Source: Ga0077527 sp021300125 (GTDB lineage: Bacteria > Pseudomonadota > Gammaproteobacteria > Burkholderiales > SG8-41). From it: a DNA stretch of 64,000 bases. Position numbers and translations under genes: made by a program. This document shows, piece by piece, positions 32,650 to 40,772 of the stretch. The stretch spans positions 3,721 to 67,720 of the forward strand of contig JBKDUF010000027.1 in NCBI GenBank assembly GCA_046339595.1. Direction: 5' to 3'. Below the pieces are notes generated by a model. The model was not told where the DNA came from. It saw nothing but the letters and a program-made list of their open reading frames with translations, and searched no databases. Position 1 is the stretch's first letter; every line of letters begins with the position of its first letter.

Positions 32650-34575
32650 ATGAGCGATACGTCCATGAGCCAGACTTCGGCCAAGGAGACGCTCGGCTTC
32701 CAGGCCGAGGTCAAACAGCTGCTGCAGCTGATGATCCACTCGCTGTACAGCAACAAGGAAACCTTCCTGCGCGAACTCGTGTCCAACGCCTCCGATGCCT
32801 GCGACAAGCTGCGCTTCGAGGCGCTCACCGACAAGGCGCTGCTGGAAAACGACAGCGAGCTGAAGATCCGCGTCAGTTTTGACGCTGCGGCGCGCACGGT
32901 GACTGTCAGCGACAACGGCATCGGCATGTCGCGCGACGAGGTCATCGCCAACATCGGCACCATCGCCCGTTCCGGCACCCGTGAGTTCCTGTCGAAACTG
33001 ACCGGCGACGCGGCCAGGGATGCCAACCTGATCGGCCAGTTCGGCGTCGGCTTCTATTCCGCCTTTGTCGTCGCCGATCGCGTCTCGCTCGAGACGCGCC
33101 GCGCCGGCCGCCCTGCCGCAGAGGGCCTGCGCTGGTCCTCCGACGGTGGCGGCGATTACACGCTGGAGAGCATCGAGCGCGCCGGGCGCGGCACCACCAT
33201 CACCCTGCACCTGCGCGAGGGTGAGGGCGAGTTTGCATCGGGCAACCGCCTGCGCCACATCCTGCGCAAGTACTCCGACCACATCATGCTGCCGATCGTG
33301 ATGAACAAGGAGCAGTGGGACGAGAAGGAGAGCCGTTTTCGCGAAACCGGCGAGGACGAGACCGTCAACCAGGCGAGTGCGCTGTGGGCGCGGCCGAAAT
33401 CGGAGATCAGCGAAGAGCAGTACGCCGAGTTCTACAAGCATGTGGCCCATGACTTCGAGGCGCCCCTGGCGTGGTCGCACAACAGGGTCGAGGGGCGCAA
33501 GGAATACACCCAGCTGCTCTACATCCCTTCGCGCGCGCCCTTCGACCTGTGGGACCGCGAGCAGCGCCACGGGATCAAGCTCTACGTCAAGCGCGTCTTC
33601 ATCATGGACGATGCCGAGCATCTGATGCCGCATTACCTGCGCTTCGTGCGTGGCGTCATCGATTCCGCCGACCTGCCGCTGAACGTGTCTCGCGAGATCC
33701 TGCAGGAATCGAAGGACATCGAGGCGATCCGCGCCGGTTCGGTGAAGCGCGTGCTGTCGATGATCGAGGACCTCGCCGAAAACCAGAGGGACAAGTTCGC
33801 CACCCTCTGGAAGGAATTCGGCCGGGTATTCAAGGAAGGCATCGGCGAGGACCAGGCCAACCGCGATCGCATCGCGAAGCTGCTGCGTTTTGCCTCCACC
33901 CAAAAGGACAGTGCCGACGAGGAGGTGTCGCTCGCGGATTACGTGGCGCGGATGAAGCCGGAGCAGGAGAAGATCTACTACGTCACCGCCGAATCCTTCT
34001 CCGCGGCCAAGGCCGGCCCGCACCTCGAGGTGTTCCGCAAGAAGGGCATCGAGGTGCTGCTGATGAGCGAGCGCGTCGATGAATGGATGATGTCCTTCCT
34101 GACCGAGTTCGAGGGCAAAAAGCTGCAGTCCGTGGCAAAGGGTGCGCTCGATCTGGGCAAGCTCGAGGACGAGGCCGATAAAAAGGCGCAGGAGCAGGCC
34201 GCCGGCGAGCACAAGGACCTGGTTGAACGCATCAGGAAAGCGCTGGGCGAGCGCGTCAAGGAAGTGCGCGTGACGCTGCGCCTGACTGAATCACCGGCCT
34301 GCCTGGTTGCCGATGACCATGACATGAGCGCGCAGCTGCAGCGCATGCTCAAGGCGGCGGGGCAGAAGGTGCCGCTGAGCCAGCCCATCCTCGAGGTCAA
34401 CCCCGCGCATCCGCTGATCGCCCGCCTGCGTGATGAAAGCGACGGGGCGCGCTTCGGCGATCTTGCCGCGGTGCTGTTCGAACAGGCGTTGCTGGCGGAA
34501 GGCGGACAGCTGGAGGATCCCGCGGGTTTCGTGCGCCGCCTCAACCAGCTGATGCTGGCGCTGGGTGCGAAATAG
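32650..34575 (+). CDS. htpG: Chaperone HtpG (Hsp90 family)
   Basis: A 641-residue Hsp90 chaperone. The N-terminal GHKL ATPase domain shows ELVSNASDACDKLR (Asn and Asp for nucleotide and Mg), DNGIGMSRDE and GQFGVGFYSAF; the middle domain has RGVIDSADLPLNVSREIL; the C-terminal dimerisation domain ends NQLMLALGAK. Length is normal. It assists folding and remodelling of client proteins in the cytoplasm. I chose the ATG at 32650 rather than an upstream TTG; a second ATG at 32665 is also possible. No obvious heat-shock promoter was recognised. Confidence 0.96.
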   Translation: MSDTSMSQTSAKETLGFQAEVKQLLQLMIHSLYSNKETFLRELVSNASDACDKLRFEALTDKALLENDSELKIRVSFDAAARTVTVSDNGIGMSRDEVIANIGTIARSGTREFLSKLTGDAARDANLIGQFGVGFYSAFVVADRVSLETRRAGRPAAEGLRWSSDGGGDYTLESIERAGRGTTITLHLREGEGEFASGNRLRHILRKYSDHIMLPIVMNKEQWDEKESRFRETGEDETVNQASALWARPKSEISEEQYAEFYKHVAHDFEAPLAWSHNRVEGRKEYTQLLYIPSRAPFDLWDREQRHGIKLYVKRVFIMDDAEHLMPHYLRFVRGVIDSADLPLNVSREILQESKDIEAIRAGSVKRVLSMIEDLAENQRDKFATLWKEFGRVFKEGIGEDQANRDRIAKLLRFASTQKDSADEEVSLADYVARMKPEQEKIYYVTAESFSAAKAGPHLEVFRKKGIEVLLMSERVDEWMMSFLTEFEGKKLQSVAKGALDLGKLEDEADKKAQEQAAGEHKDLVERIRKALGERVKEVRVTLRLTESPACLVADDHDMSAQLQRMLKAAGQKVPLSQPILEVNPAHPLIARLRDESDGARFGDLAAVLFEQALLAEGGQLEDPAGFVRRLNQLMLALGAK

Positions 34576-34817
34576 CGGCGCCCAAGCGGCGGCGCTGTGC
34601 CGCCGCCGGTCTCCCGCTGTGGCCTCAAGTGATTGAATCTGTGATTTAGTCCGGAAAAACGCGGTTCAACCCGCGTTACCGTGGGAAACTTGACCCAGGG
34701 TTTCCTGATCGGGCGTACCGCGCAAAAGCCCCGCCTGTTTCCGGCCGCCCCGGTCCAGCGCCTGCTCCAATCCGGCGCTTCCCTGTCCGCGGCCGAACTG
34801 CGCCCGACGCAGGCATG

Positions 34818-34844
34818 AAAAAAGCCCGGCGTGAAGGCCGGGCT
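34818..34844 (-). terminator. Rho-independent terminator for the ketopantoate-reductase-like gene
   Basis: On the minus strand AGCCCGGC and GCCGGGCT form an 8-bp stem followed by T6. It lies 23 bases after the stop codon of the gene at 34867-35934. Confidence 0.82.
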
Positions 34845-34866
34845 CGTCTGCGCGGGTTGCCGAGTG

Positions 34867-35934
34867 TCAGCCGGCCTTGGCGCGGTTCTTCGCCAGCCAG
34901 CCGTTGACCAGTTCGACGGTCTTGTCGAGCTCGGCGAGTTTTTCGCCTTTCTGCGCAGCGATGGTTTTCACCAGCAGGTCCACTCGCTCGATGTTCGGCG
35001 CGCCGGCGGCCAGCGCACGTGCTGCCGATGAGGGGCTGCCCAGCGACAGCGCGGCGTTGGCGTATTTTTCGAAGGGTACCATGTCTTTCTCGCTCGCGCC
35101 GAGGCTGACGCAGAGCTTGACCACCCAGTTGTAGACCGCGCGGGAGGCCTCGATGTCGCTGTGCACCGCTTCCTTGATCGGACGCATCACGTCAGCCTGC
35201 ACGCAGCGGTAATTGCCGGCGACCAGCATCGCCCACTTGGCCAGCGGCACGAACACCGAGTCGTGCACCTTGAGTTTCACCGGCAGTTCGATCTTCTCGC
35301 CGCCGACGGTGAAGCGCGAGGCTTCGATGTCCTTTTCCAGTTCGCGCAGGATCGCGGTGTGGGTATCGGAATCGAAGCGCGCCGCCTTGAAGTTGGTCGG
35401 CAGGCGCACCTGCAGCACGTTGACCTTCTCTTCCGGCGGACGGAAGGCCTGCGGGTCGGGGCTGCACAGGGTCAGGGTTTTCGGGTCGAAGCTATCCCAG
35501 ACCGAAGAGTCGGTGAAGCAGTTGCGCAAGCCTTCGGCATCGAGGCCGGGGATGCGCTTGAGGTAGGGCAGCGGCGGCATGTTCATGATCGACATGCAGG
35601 GCACGCGTGACTTGGCCACCTTGTCGAGCAGTTCACGCACGCCGGGTGCCCGGTATTGCGGCTCCTGCATCGCCAGCGCGATCAGGTCGTAGTCGGACGG
35701 GTTGGCCGATTCGGGACCGCCGGCGGTGACCTTGCCGGGCAGGTCGCGCGAACGCACCTCGACCAGGCCCTCGCGGCCCTTGACCGGCATGCGCACGATC
35801 GCGCCTTCGCTGTTGAACAGTTCCGCCTCGTTGGGCAGGCAGATCATGTGGGTGTGGTGCCCGGCGAGCGCGAGTTTGGTGGCGAGCAGGGAGCCGTAGG
35901 AGGCACCCAGGATCAGGATCTTGCGTGTGGCCAT
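34867..35934 (-). CDS. Ketopantoate reductase-like NAD(P)-binding protein
   Basis: A 355-residue protein with an N-terminal Rossmann motif ILGASYGSLLATKLALAGHHTH (residues 7-27), where the usual GxGxxG is altered to GASYGS, and a C-terminal helical domain with HDSVFVPLAKWAMLVAGNYRC. This layout resembles the ApbA/PanE ketopantoate reductase superfamily, but the match is loose and the real substrate may differ. It is a single gene with its own terminator. Confidence 0.55.
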   Translation of the reverse strand: MATRKILILGASYGSLLATKLALAGHHTHMICLPNEAELFNSEGAIVRMPVKGREGLVEVRSRDLPGKVTAGGPESANPSDYDLIALAMQEPQYRAPGVRELLDKVAKSRVPCMSIMNMPPLPYLKRIPGLDAEGLRNCFTDSSVWDSFDPKTLTLCSPDPQAFRPPEEKVNVLQVRLPTNFKAARFDSDTHTAILRELEKDIEASRFTVGGEKIELPVKLKVHDSVFVPLAKWAMLVAGNYRCVQADVMRPIKEAVHSDIEASRAVYNWVVKLCVSLGASEKDMVPFEKYANAALSLGSPSSAARALAAGAPNIERVDLLVKTIAAQKGEKLAELDKTVELVNGWLAKNRAKAG

Positions 35935-36075
35935 CGGGGTAGTCCTTCACCGGCAGGTTCGGGGTTTGGGATGGGTTGCCGGGCTGTTTCCGTCCCAAAA
36001 ATCAGGCTATGCAATGATATTCTGTATCGTGGTAAATCGCAATCTGTGGACCCCGGCGGGGGGTATTGATGGCGC

Positions 36076-36657
36076 TCACGGCGGCGGCAGGCGTCCGATG
36101 ACTTCCAGTGCGCCACTGGCGGAGTGTTGAAGCACCACGGCCTCGCCCATCGCCGGGTGGATGCCCGTCAGTGCGGTGACGTTGACCTGGTGCGTGACCA
36201 GCACCAGATTGCCCTTTCTGTCCTGAGCCTTGAGCTGCGCGAGGTAGCGGCGCAGATCCGCGGTCTGTGCCTCCCGCCGCTGCGGCTCACCGAAAAACGA
36301 ATCCAGCGCCGGCAGGGGCGTGACCTTGCCGAAGGCCAGCCGCGCGGTATCGAGGCAGCGGCACCAGCGGCTGGAGTACACCGCATCCACGGCCACACCC
36401 TGCTGTTTGAGCCGTTGTCCGAAGCGACGCGCCTGGGCCCGCCCCGCGGCGGAGAGGTTGCGCTGGGTGCTGCAGTCGCCCTGCCGGAAGTCGGGTGGAT
36501 CGCCGAAGCCCGGATCGGTTTCGGCGTGGCGCAGCATCAGCACCAGGCCCCCGTCGCGCAGGGCCGGCCACACGGAGACTTCCTGCGCGATGGCGAAGGC
36601 AGGCCATGTGCCCGTGAGCATGCACAGCAGCGCGGCGAGTGCGCGCGGGAAGGTCAT
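36076..36657 (-). CDS. Secreted histidine phosphatase family protein
   Basis: A 193-residue protein starting with a signal peptide (MTFPRALAALLCMLTGTW, then PAFAIAQ). The catalytic motif LMLRHAETDPG carries the RHG-type histidine, DAVYSSRWCRCLDTA supplies the second arginine region and VLVTHQVNVTALTG the second histidine. It is a periplasmic member of the phosphoglycerate-mutase-like phosphatase group, probably acting on a small phosphate ester. The ATG at 36657 is preferred over one 27 codons upstream because it begins the signal peptide. The gene is 16 bases downstream of the fumarylacetoacetate hydrolase gene and probably shares its transcript. Confidence 0.78.
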   Translation of the reverse strand: MTFPRALAALLCMLTGTWPAFAIAQEVSVWPALRDGGLVLMLRHAETDPGFGDPPDFRQGDCSTQRNLSAAGRAQARRFGQRLKQQGVAVDAVYSSRWCRCLDTARLAFGKVTPLPALDSFFGEPQRREAQTADLRRYLAQLKAQDRKGNLVLVTHQVNVTALTGIHPAMGEAVVLQHSASGALEVIGRLPPP

Positions 36658-36673
36658 GCCGCGGCGGCTTTGC

Positions 36674-37621
36674 TCAGGGCGCGACGATGCGGTTGCGCAG
36701 CACCATGGCCGGGGCCTCGAAGGCGCATTCGACGACATCGCCGGGTTTCAGGTACAGCGATTCGGCATCGGCCTTGCCGACGGCCACCCCGCCCGGTGCG
36801 CCGGTGGCAAACATGTCGCCCGGCTGCAGGTCGAGCAGGCGCGAGAAGTGGGGAATGATGTCCGGCAGCTTCCAGATCTGGTCGGCGGTATTCACACGCA
36901 TGCGCTGCACGCCGTTGACGCTGCAGGTGACCCAGATGTTGTAGGGATCGGGCACCTCGTCCATGGTGATGATGTACGGTCCCAGCGGGCCGAAGGTGGG
37001 CGAGTTTTTCGAGGTCCAGAAGCGCGAGCCGGAGGCGACCTCGGCTTTCTGCGTGTCGCGGCAGGTGAGGTCGTTGAGGATGGTGATGCCGGCGATGTAA
37101 CTGACGGCATCCTCGCGTTTGGCGTGGCGTGCCGCCTTGCCCAGCACGAATACCAGTTCCGGCTCGTAATCAAGGCGGTTCACCGTCTCGCGGCGGATCA
37201 CGTCGCCGCTGTGGCCGGTGAGGCAGGAGTTGAGCTTGATGAAGCCGGTGGGTTCGCCCGGCATTTCCTTGATCAGGTCGTTCTTGCGCAGTTCCTCGAG
37301 GTGGGTGCGGTAGTTCTTGCCGACGCAGAGGAACTTGTCGGCATCGGGCACCGGCGGCAGGAAGCGGATTTCGCTTTCGGCGGCGAGCATGCGCCCGTCC
37401 GGCTTCATGGCACCCTTGCGGGCCTGTTCGAGCACGGCCCGGGCGCGGGCCATGCCCGCTTCGCCGAGGGCGAGCAGCACCTTCATCGAGGCCGGGATCT
37501 GCGTCTTGCCGTCATTCATCGCACGTTCGGCGGCGACGAGATCGAGCACATGGCCGTTCAGCTGTGCGCCGATGCGGACGTTGGCGGGGTCGGAGAGCAG
37601 GGTGTAGGTGGCGAGACGCAT
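36674..37621 (-). CDS. Fumarylacetoacetate hydrolase family protein
   Basis: A 315-residue enzyme of the FAH fold. The core is seen in DKFLCVGKNYRTHLEELRKND, GHSGDVIRRETVNRLDYEPELVFVLG and ITILNDLTCRDTQ, with the metal-binding Glu and Asp residues in the YEPEL segment and in NDLT. Family members hydrolyse or decarboxylate beta-diketo acids or oxaloacetate, often in degradation of aromatic compounds. A LysR gene follows upstream in the same direction with about 80 bases between, and the two may be regulatory partners. Confidence 0.85.
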   Translation of the reverse strand: MRLATYTLLSDPANVRIGAQLNGHVLDLVAAERAMNDGKTQIPASMKVLLALGEAGMARARAVLEQARKGAMKPDGRMLAAESEIRFLPPVPDADKFLCVGKNYRTHLEELRKNDLIKEMPGEPTGFIKLNSCLTGHSGDVIRRETVNRLDYEPELVFVLGKAARHAKREDAVSYIAGITILNDLTCRDTQKAEVASGSRFWTSKNSPTFGPLGPYIITMDEVPDPYNIWVTCSVNGVQRMRVNTADQIWKLPDIIPHFSRLLDLQPGDMFATGAPGGVAVGKADAESLYLKPGDVVECAFEAPAMVLRNRIVAP

Positions 37622-37703
37622 GGTCGATCCTTGCGGTGGCTGGTGACAAAGCGGCGTATTTTAGCGGCCCCGCGCGGCATGCGCGCCGCGGGCGCGGCCC
37701 CTT

Positions 37704-38651
37704 TCAGGGCTTGGACAGGTGGTCGAAGACCAGGGTCTTGGCGGTCTTGCGGGTGAAGTCCATGAAGCCCTGCGCAATCAGCGGCAGCTGCTTGCCGGAC
37801 GGGTAGGTGAAATGCCAGCTGCGTTCCACCGGCAGGCCCTCCACATCGAGCACCGCGAGCTGCTCGTGGGTGACGTCGAGGCCCAGCGTGTAGCGCGACA
37901 GGATGGAAACGCCGAGGCCGGCGATGATTGCCTGCTTGATGGCCTCGTTGGTTGACAGCTCCATGCGCACCCGCGGCTCCAGGCCGTGGCGGGCAAACGC
38001 TTCGCGCGCGACCATGCGCGTGCCGGAACCCGGCTCCCGCATCAGGAACGGCTCCTCGGCGAAACGCGCGAAGGGGATGCGTTTCTGTCCCGCGAGCGGG
38101 TGGCCGGCCGGGGCATAGGCCACCATCGGATTGGGCAGGATCACCTCGGTCACGATATCGATGTCGTTGGGCGGATTGGCAAAAATGTAGAGGTCGTCGA
38201 GGTTCCGCGACAGCCTGTCGATCAGGGTTGCGCGGTTGTGGATTTGCAGCGATACCTCGATGCCGGGGTGCAGTTTTACGAACTCCGCCAGCACCCTTGG
38301 CGCGAAATACTTTCCGGTGGTGCTCACCGCCAGCTGCAGCCGGCCGGCGCTCATGCCGCGGATGCCGGCGAGGTGGTCTTCCAGCCGGCCCAGCGCGGCA
38401 AAGAGGTCGTTGCTGGCCGCGTGCAGCGCGCGCCCGGCCTCGGTGAGCTGGACGCGCTTGCCGACCTGCTCGACCAGGGGCAGGCCGATGGTTTCGGCGA
38501 GCTTTTTCATCTGCACCGAAACCGTCGGCTGCGCCATATAGAGTTCTTCGGCGGCCTTGGTATAGCTGCCCAGCCGGGCTACGGCTTCAAACACGCTCAG
38601 TTGCGGCAGCATGCCGTGCTTGAGGTAACGGCGGATTTTGGTTCTCGGCAT
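37704..38651 (-). CDS. LysR-family transcriptional regulator (CbbR-like)
   Basis: A 315-residue LysR regulator. The helix-turn-helix is at about residues 14-72 (LSVFEAVARLGSYTKAAEEL, YMAQPTVSVQMKKLAETIGL), and the effector domain includes REPGSGTRMVAREAF, found in CbbR-type regulators. It likely controls the genes immediately downstream, including the FAH-family enzyme. An AT-rich block with a perfect IHF consensus lies 30-45 bases upstream of its start. Confidence 0.88.
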   Translation of the reverse strand: MPRTKIRRYLKHGMLPQLSVFEAVARLGSYTKAAEELYMAQPTVSVQMKKLAETIGLPLVEQVGKRVQLTEAGRALHAASNDLFAALGRLEDHLAGIRGMSAGRLQLAVSTTGKYFAPRVLAEFVKLHPGIEVSLQIHNRATLIDRLSRNLDDLYIFANPPNDIDIVTEVILPNPMVAYAPAGHPLAGQKRIPFARFAEEPFLMREPGSGTRMVAREAFARHGLEPRVRMELSTNEAIKQAIIAGLGVSILSRYTLGLDVTHEQLAVLDVEGLPVERSWHFTYPSGKQLPLIAQGFMDFTRKTAKTLVFDHLSKP

Positions 38652-38676
38652 CGGCTGTTCGTGTCAGATCGGCAGC

Positions 38677-38715
38677 TTTATTTAAACCATTGATTTAAAA
38701 TGGATTTATTTTTAC
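38677..38715. repeat. AT-rich island, copy 5, with IHF consensus (upstream of LysR)
   Basis: CTTTATTTAAACCATTGATT, then TAAAATGGATTTATTTTTAC. The minus-strand core AATCAATGGTTTA (38683-38695) matches WATCAANNNNTTR exactly. It is a looser relative of the other islands. Confidence 0.45.
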
Positions 38716-38723
38716 GCTGGAGA

Positions 38724-38743
38724 TTGCGGGCCTAGGCCCGCAA
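38724..38743. promoter_or_regulatory. 20-base perfect palindrome, possible operator
   Basis: TTGCGGGCC and GGCCCGCAA flank a central TA. There is no T-run after it, so it is more likely a protein-binding site or RNA hairpin than a terminator. Confidence 0.4.
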
Positions 38744-38904
38744 GGGCAGTCAGAGCTTACGGAAGTTAATCGCCGCAATCAATACAATTCATGGACGTCG
38801 TGGTTGCGGTATTTGTTCCGGTCTGTAGAATTCGCGCGGGTTGCGCCTGTTACCCCACCGGAGATCCGAAGGGGCATAATGCGACAACCTGCAGCATTGC
38901 AGCA

Positions 38905-39022
38905 CGAAGGGGAGTAGCTCACCAACCGCGTTCCGTCATTACGGGGGCAGTTCCTGCCCTCCGGTGCGCGGGGATCCTGACCGATCCGAGCGAGACCTTC
39001 GCCAGGCGCTGGCGAAGGTCTT
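38905..39022 (+). ncRNA. yybP-ykoY (manganese-sensing) riboswitch
   Basis: The leader starts with the conserved AAGGGGAGTAGCTC (from 38907), contains TTCCGTCATTACGG as the inner conserved loop and ends with GATCCGAGCGAGACC, the other signature of this class. A 12-bp hairpin (GACCTTCGCCAG/CTGGCGAAGGTC) follows at 38994-39020. Members of the class bind Mn2+ and control TerC/Alx, MntP and P-type ATPase genes, which fits the TerC gene starting at 39092. The switching mechanism is not evident, since the last hairpin lacks a T-run. Confidence 0.85.
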
Positions 39023-39091
39023 CAGTGGATGACCTGCGTCGGCATGATGACGAAGGCTGTCCGTCAGGACATCAATAAAAGGATCGGAATA

Positions 39092-40057
39092 ATGGAAAGT
39101 ATCGGAACCTGGTGGATGTGGGTCGCGTTCGCGATCTTCGTGGTCGTCGCGATCGTGGTCGACCTGCTGGTGCTCGAACGCAAGGGCGCCGCCAAAGTCT
39201 CGTTCAAGGAAGCGCTGAACTGGTCGATCGTCTGGATCGTCCTGTCCTTCATCTTCAACGGCCTGCTGTGGTGGTATCTCGACGGCAAGTACGGCCGTGA
39301 GGTCGCCAACGAGACCTCGATGGAGTTCTTCACCGGCTACCTGATCGAGAAGTCACTCGCGGTCGACAACATCTTCGTGTTCCTGATGCTGTTCACCTTC
39401 TTCGGTGTGCCGGCGCAGTTCCAGCGCCGCGTGCTGATCCTCGGCATCATCGGCGCCATCGTGCTGCGCGCGATCATGATCCTGATCGGCGCCTGGCTGA
39501 TCGCCAAGTTCCACTGGATTCTCTACCTGTTCGGCCTGTTCCTGCTGATCACCGGCGTCAAGATGCTGATGATGGCCGAGGCCGAGAGCGACCTCGAGAA
39601 GAATCCGCTGCTGCGCTTCATGCGCAAGCACATCCCGATCACCAAGGATTTTCACGGCGAGAACTTCACCGTGATGCTGGACGGCAAGCGCTGGTTCACC
39701 CCGCTGTTCGTGGTGATGGTGATGATCGGCATCACCGACGTGATCTTCGCGGTGGACAGCATCCCGGCGATCTTCGCAATCACGCTGGATCCCTTCATCG
39801 TGCTGACCTCGAACGTGTTCGCGATCCTCGGCCTGCGTGCGATGTACTTCATGCTCGCAGACCTCGCCGACCGCTTTCACTTGCTCAAGTACGGCTTGGC
39901 CTTCATCCTGGTGTTCATCGGCATCAAGATGCTGCTGATCGACATCTACAAGATCCCGATCGGCTTTGCGCTGTCAGTGGTCGGCATCGTGCTGTTGACC
40001 TCGATGCTGGCGAGCCTTTGGGTGTCGCGCCCGGGAAGCAAGCGCGTAAAGCCCTGA
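39092..40057 (+). CDS. terC: TerC/Alx-family integral membrane protein
   Basis: A 321-residue membrane protein with about eight or nine hydrophobic segments. The TerC signature is complete: MEFFTGYLIEKSLAVDNIFVF with the conserved acidic residues in the membrane, and MVMIGITDVIFAVDSIPAIFAIT in the second half. E. coli Alx, a close relative, exports manganese and is controlled by a yybP-ykoY leader, exactly as found upstream here, so a Mn2+ efflux role is likely. The ATG at 39092 has AGGA upstream; earlier in-frame codons lie in the riboswitch leader. Confidence 0.9.
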   Translation: MESIGTWWMWVAFAIFVVVAIVVDLLVLERKGAAKVSFKEALNWSIVWIVLSFIFNGLLWWYLDGKYGREVANETSMEFFTGYLIEKSLAVDNIFVFLMLFTFFGVPAQFQRRVLILGIIGAIVLRAIMILIGAWLIAKFHWILYLFGLFLLITGVKMLMMAEAESDLEKNPLLRFMRKHIPITKDFHGENFTVMLDGKRWFTPLFVVMVMIGITDVIFAVDSIPAIFAITLDPFIVLTSNVFAILGLRAMYFMLADLADRFHLLKYGLAFILVFIGIKMLLIDIYKIPIGFALSVVGIVLLTSMLASLWVSRPGSKRVKP

Positions 40058-40078
40058 TCGTCAGTGATTGATGTATCT

Positions 40079-40123
40079 CGACGGCCGGCGCCCCCCCCCC
40101 GGGGTGCCGGCCGTCGGCTTTTT
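40079..40123 (+). terminator. Rho-independent terminator after terC, with a C10 tract in the loop
   Basis: CGACGGCCGGC and GCCGGCCGTCG form an 11-bp perfect stem, followed by GCTTTTT. The loop contains ten consecutive C (40091-40100) and then GGGG, which may extend the stem. Confidence 0.82.
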
Positions 40124-40133
40124 CAGGGGCTGA

Positions 40134-40682
40134 TCAGAACTTCGGCTTGCGCGCGGCCTTGCCGTAGCGCTTGATGCCGTCGAGGATTTCGCGTTTGGCT
40201 TCCTCGGCGCCGACCCAGCCGATGACCTTGACCCACTTGCCGGGTTCGAGATCCTTGTAGTGCTCGAAGAAATGCGCGATCTGCGCCAGCGTGACCTGCG
40301 GCAGGTCGCGCGGCGACTGGATGTTCGAGTACAGCGGGGTCAGCCTGTCGATCGGCGCGGCGAGGATCTTGGTGTCGTCCCCGGCCTCGTCCTCCATCGT
40401 CAGCATGCCCAGCGGCCGGCAGCGCACCACCACGCCGGTGATCAATGGCACCGGCGAGAGCACCAGCACGTACACCGGGTCGCCGTCGCCGGACAGCGTG
40501 TGCGGCACGTAGCCGTAGTTGCAGGGGTAGCGCATCGCGGTCGACATGAAGCGGTCGACGAACATCGCGCCGGTGCTTTTTTCCATCTCGTACTTGATCG
40601 GCTCGGCGTGCATCGGGATCTCGATGATCACGTTGCAGTCATTGGGCACATCGAAGCCGGAGCTGACGCGGTCAAGGTTCAT
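40134..40682 (-). CDS. ppa: Inorganic pyrophosphatase
   Basis: A 182-residue family I soluble pyrophosphatase, which hydrolyses PPi to phosphate in the cytoplasm. YEMEKSTGAMFVDRF, YGYVPHTLSGDGDPVYVLVLSP with the Mg-binding Asp residues, and MEDEAGDDTKILAAP are family motifs. The gene is single; TATAAT on the minus strand at 40709-40714 would give a short leader. Its presence beside a membrane pyrophosphatase gene means the cell can either dissipate or conserve PPi energy. Confidence 0.96.
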   Translation of the reverse strand: MNLDRVSSGFDVPNDCNVIIEIPMHAEPIKYEMEKSTGAMFVDRFMSTAMRYPCNYGYVPHTLSGDGDPVYVLVLSPVPLITGVVVRCRPLGMLTMEDEAGDDTKILAAPIDRLTPLYSNIQSPRDLPQVTLAQIAHFFEHYKDLEPGKWVKVIGWVGAEEAKREILDGIKRYGKAARKPKF

Positions 40683-40708
40683 GGCCGTTTCCAGAGGACA
40701 GAGCGACC

Positions 40709-40714
40709 ATTATA
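40709..40714 (-). promoter_or_regulatory. -10 element of ppa
   Basis: TATAAT on the minus strand, 26 bases before the ppa ATG; the -35 region is weak. Confidence 0.5.
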
Positions 40715-40772
40715 GCGGCGGCGTGCCGCGTGCTAGGATTGCGCACCTGAACACTGGATACGGAGTCCGCCA

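Larger units (their letters stand above)
38652..39091. other. Regulatory intergenic region between LysR and TerC genes
   Basis: The 440 bases hold an AT-rich island with an IHF consensus (38677-38715), a 20-base perfect palindrome (38724-38743) and a yybP-ykoY riboswitch (38905-39022). No gene is convincing; an open frame covering the riboswitch is best ignored. Confidence 0.7.

Noticed and set aside
34576..34866. The gap after htpG as a possible RNA gene.
   Set aside because: It contains hairpins such as AACGCGG/CCGCGTT at 34658-34677, but no tRNA-like cloverleaf or known RNA motif.
38791..39078. A 95-codon open frame before terC.
   Set aside because: It runs through the riboswitch; the translated sequence has no features of a protein.
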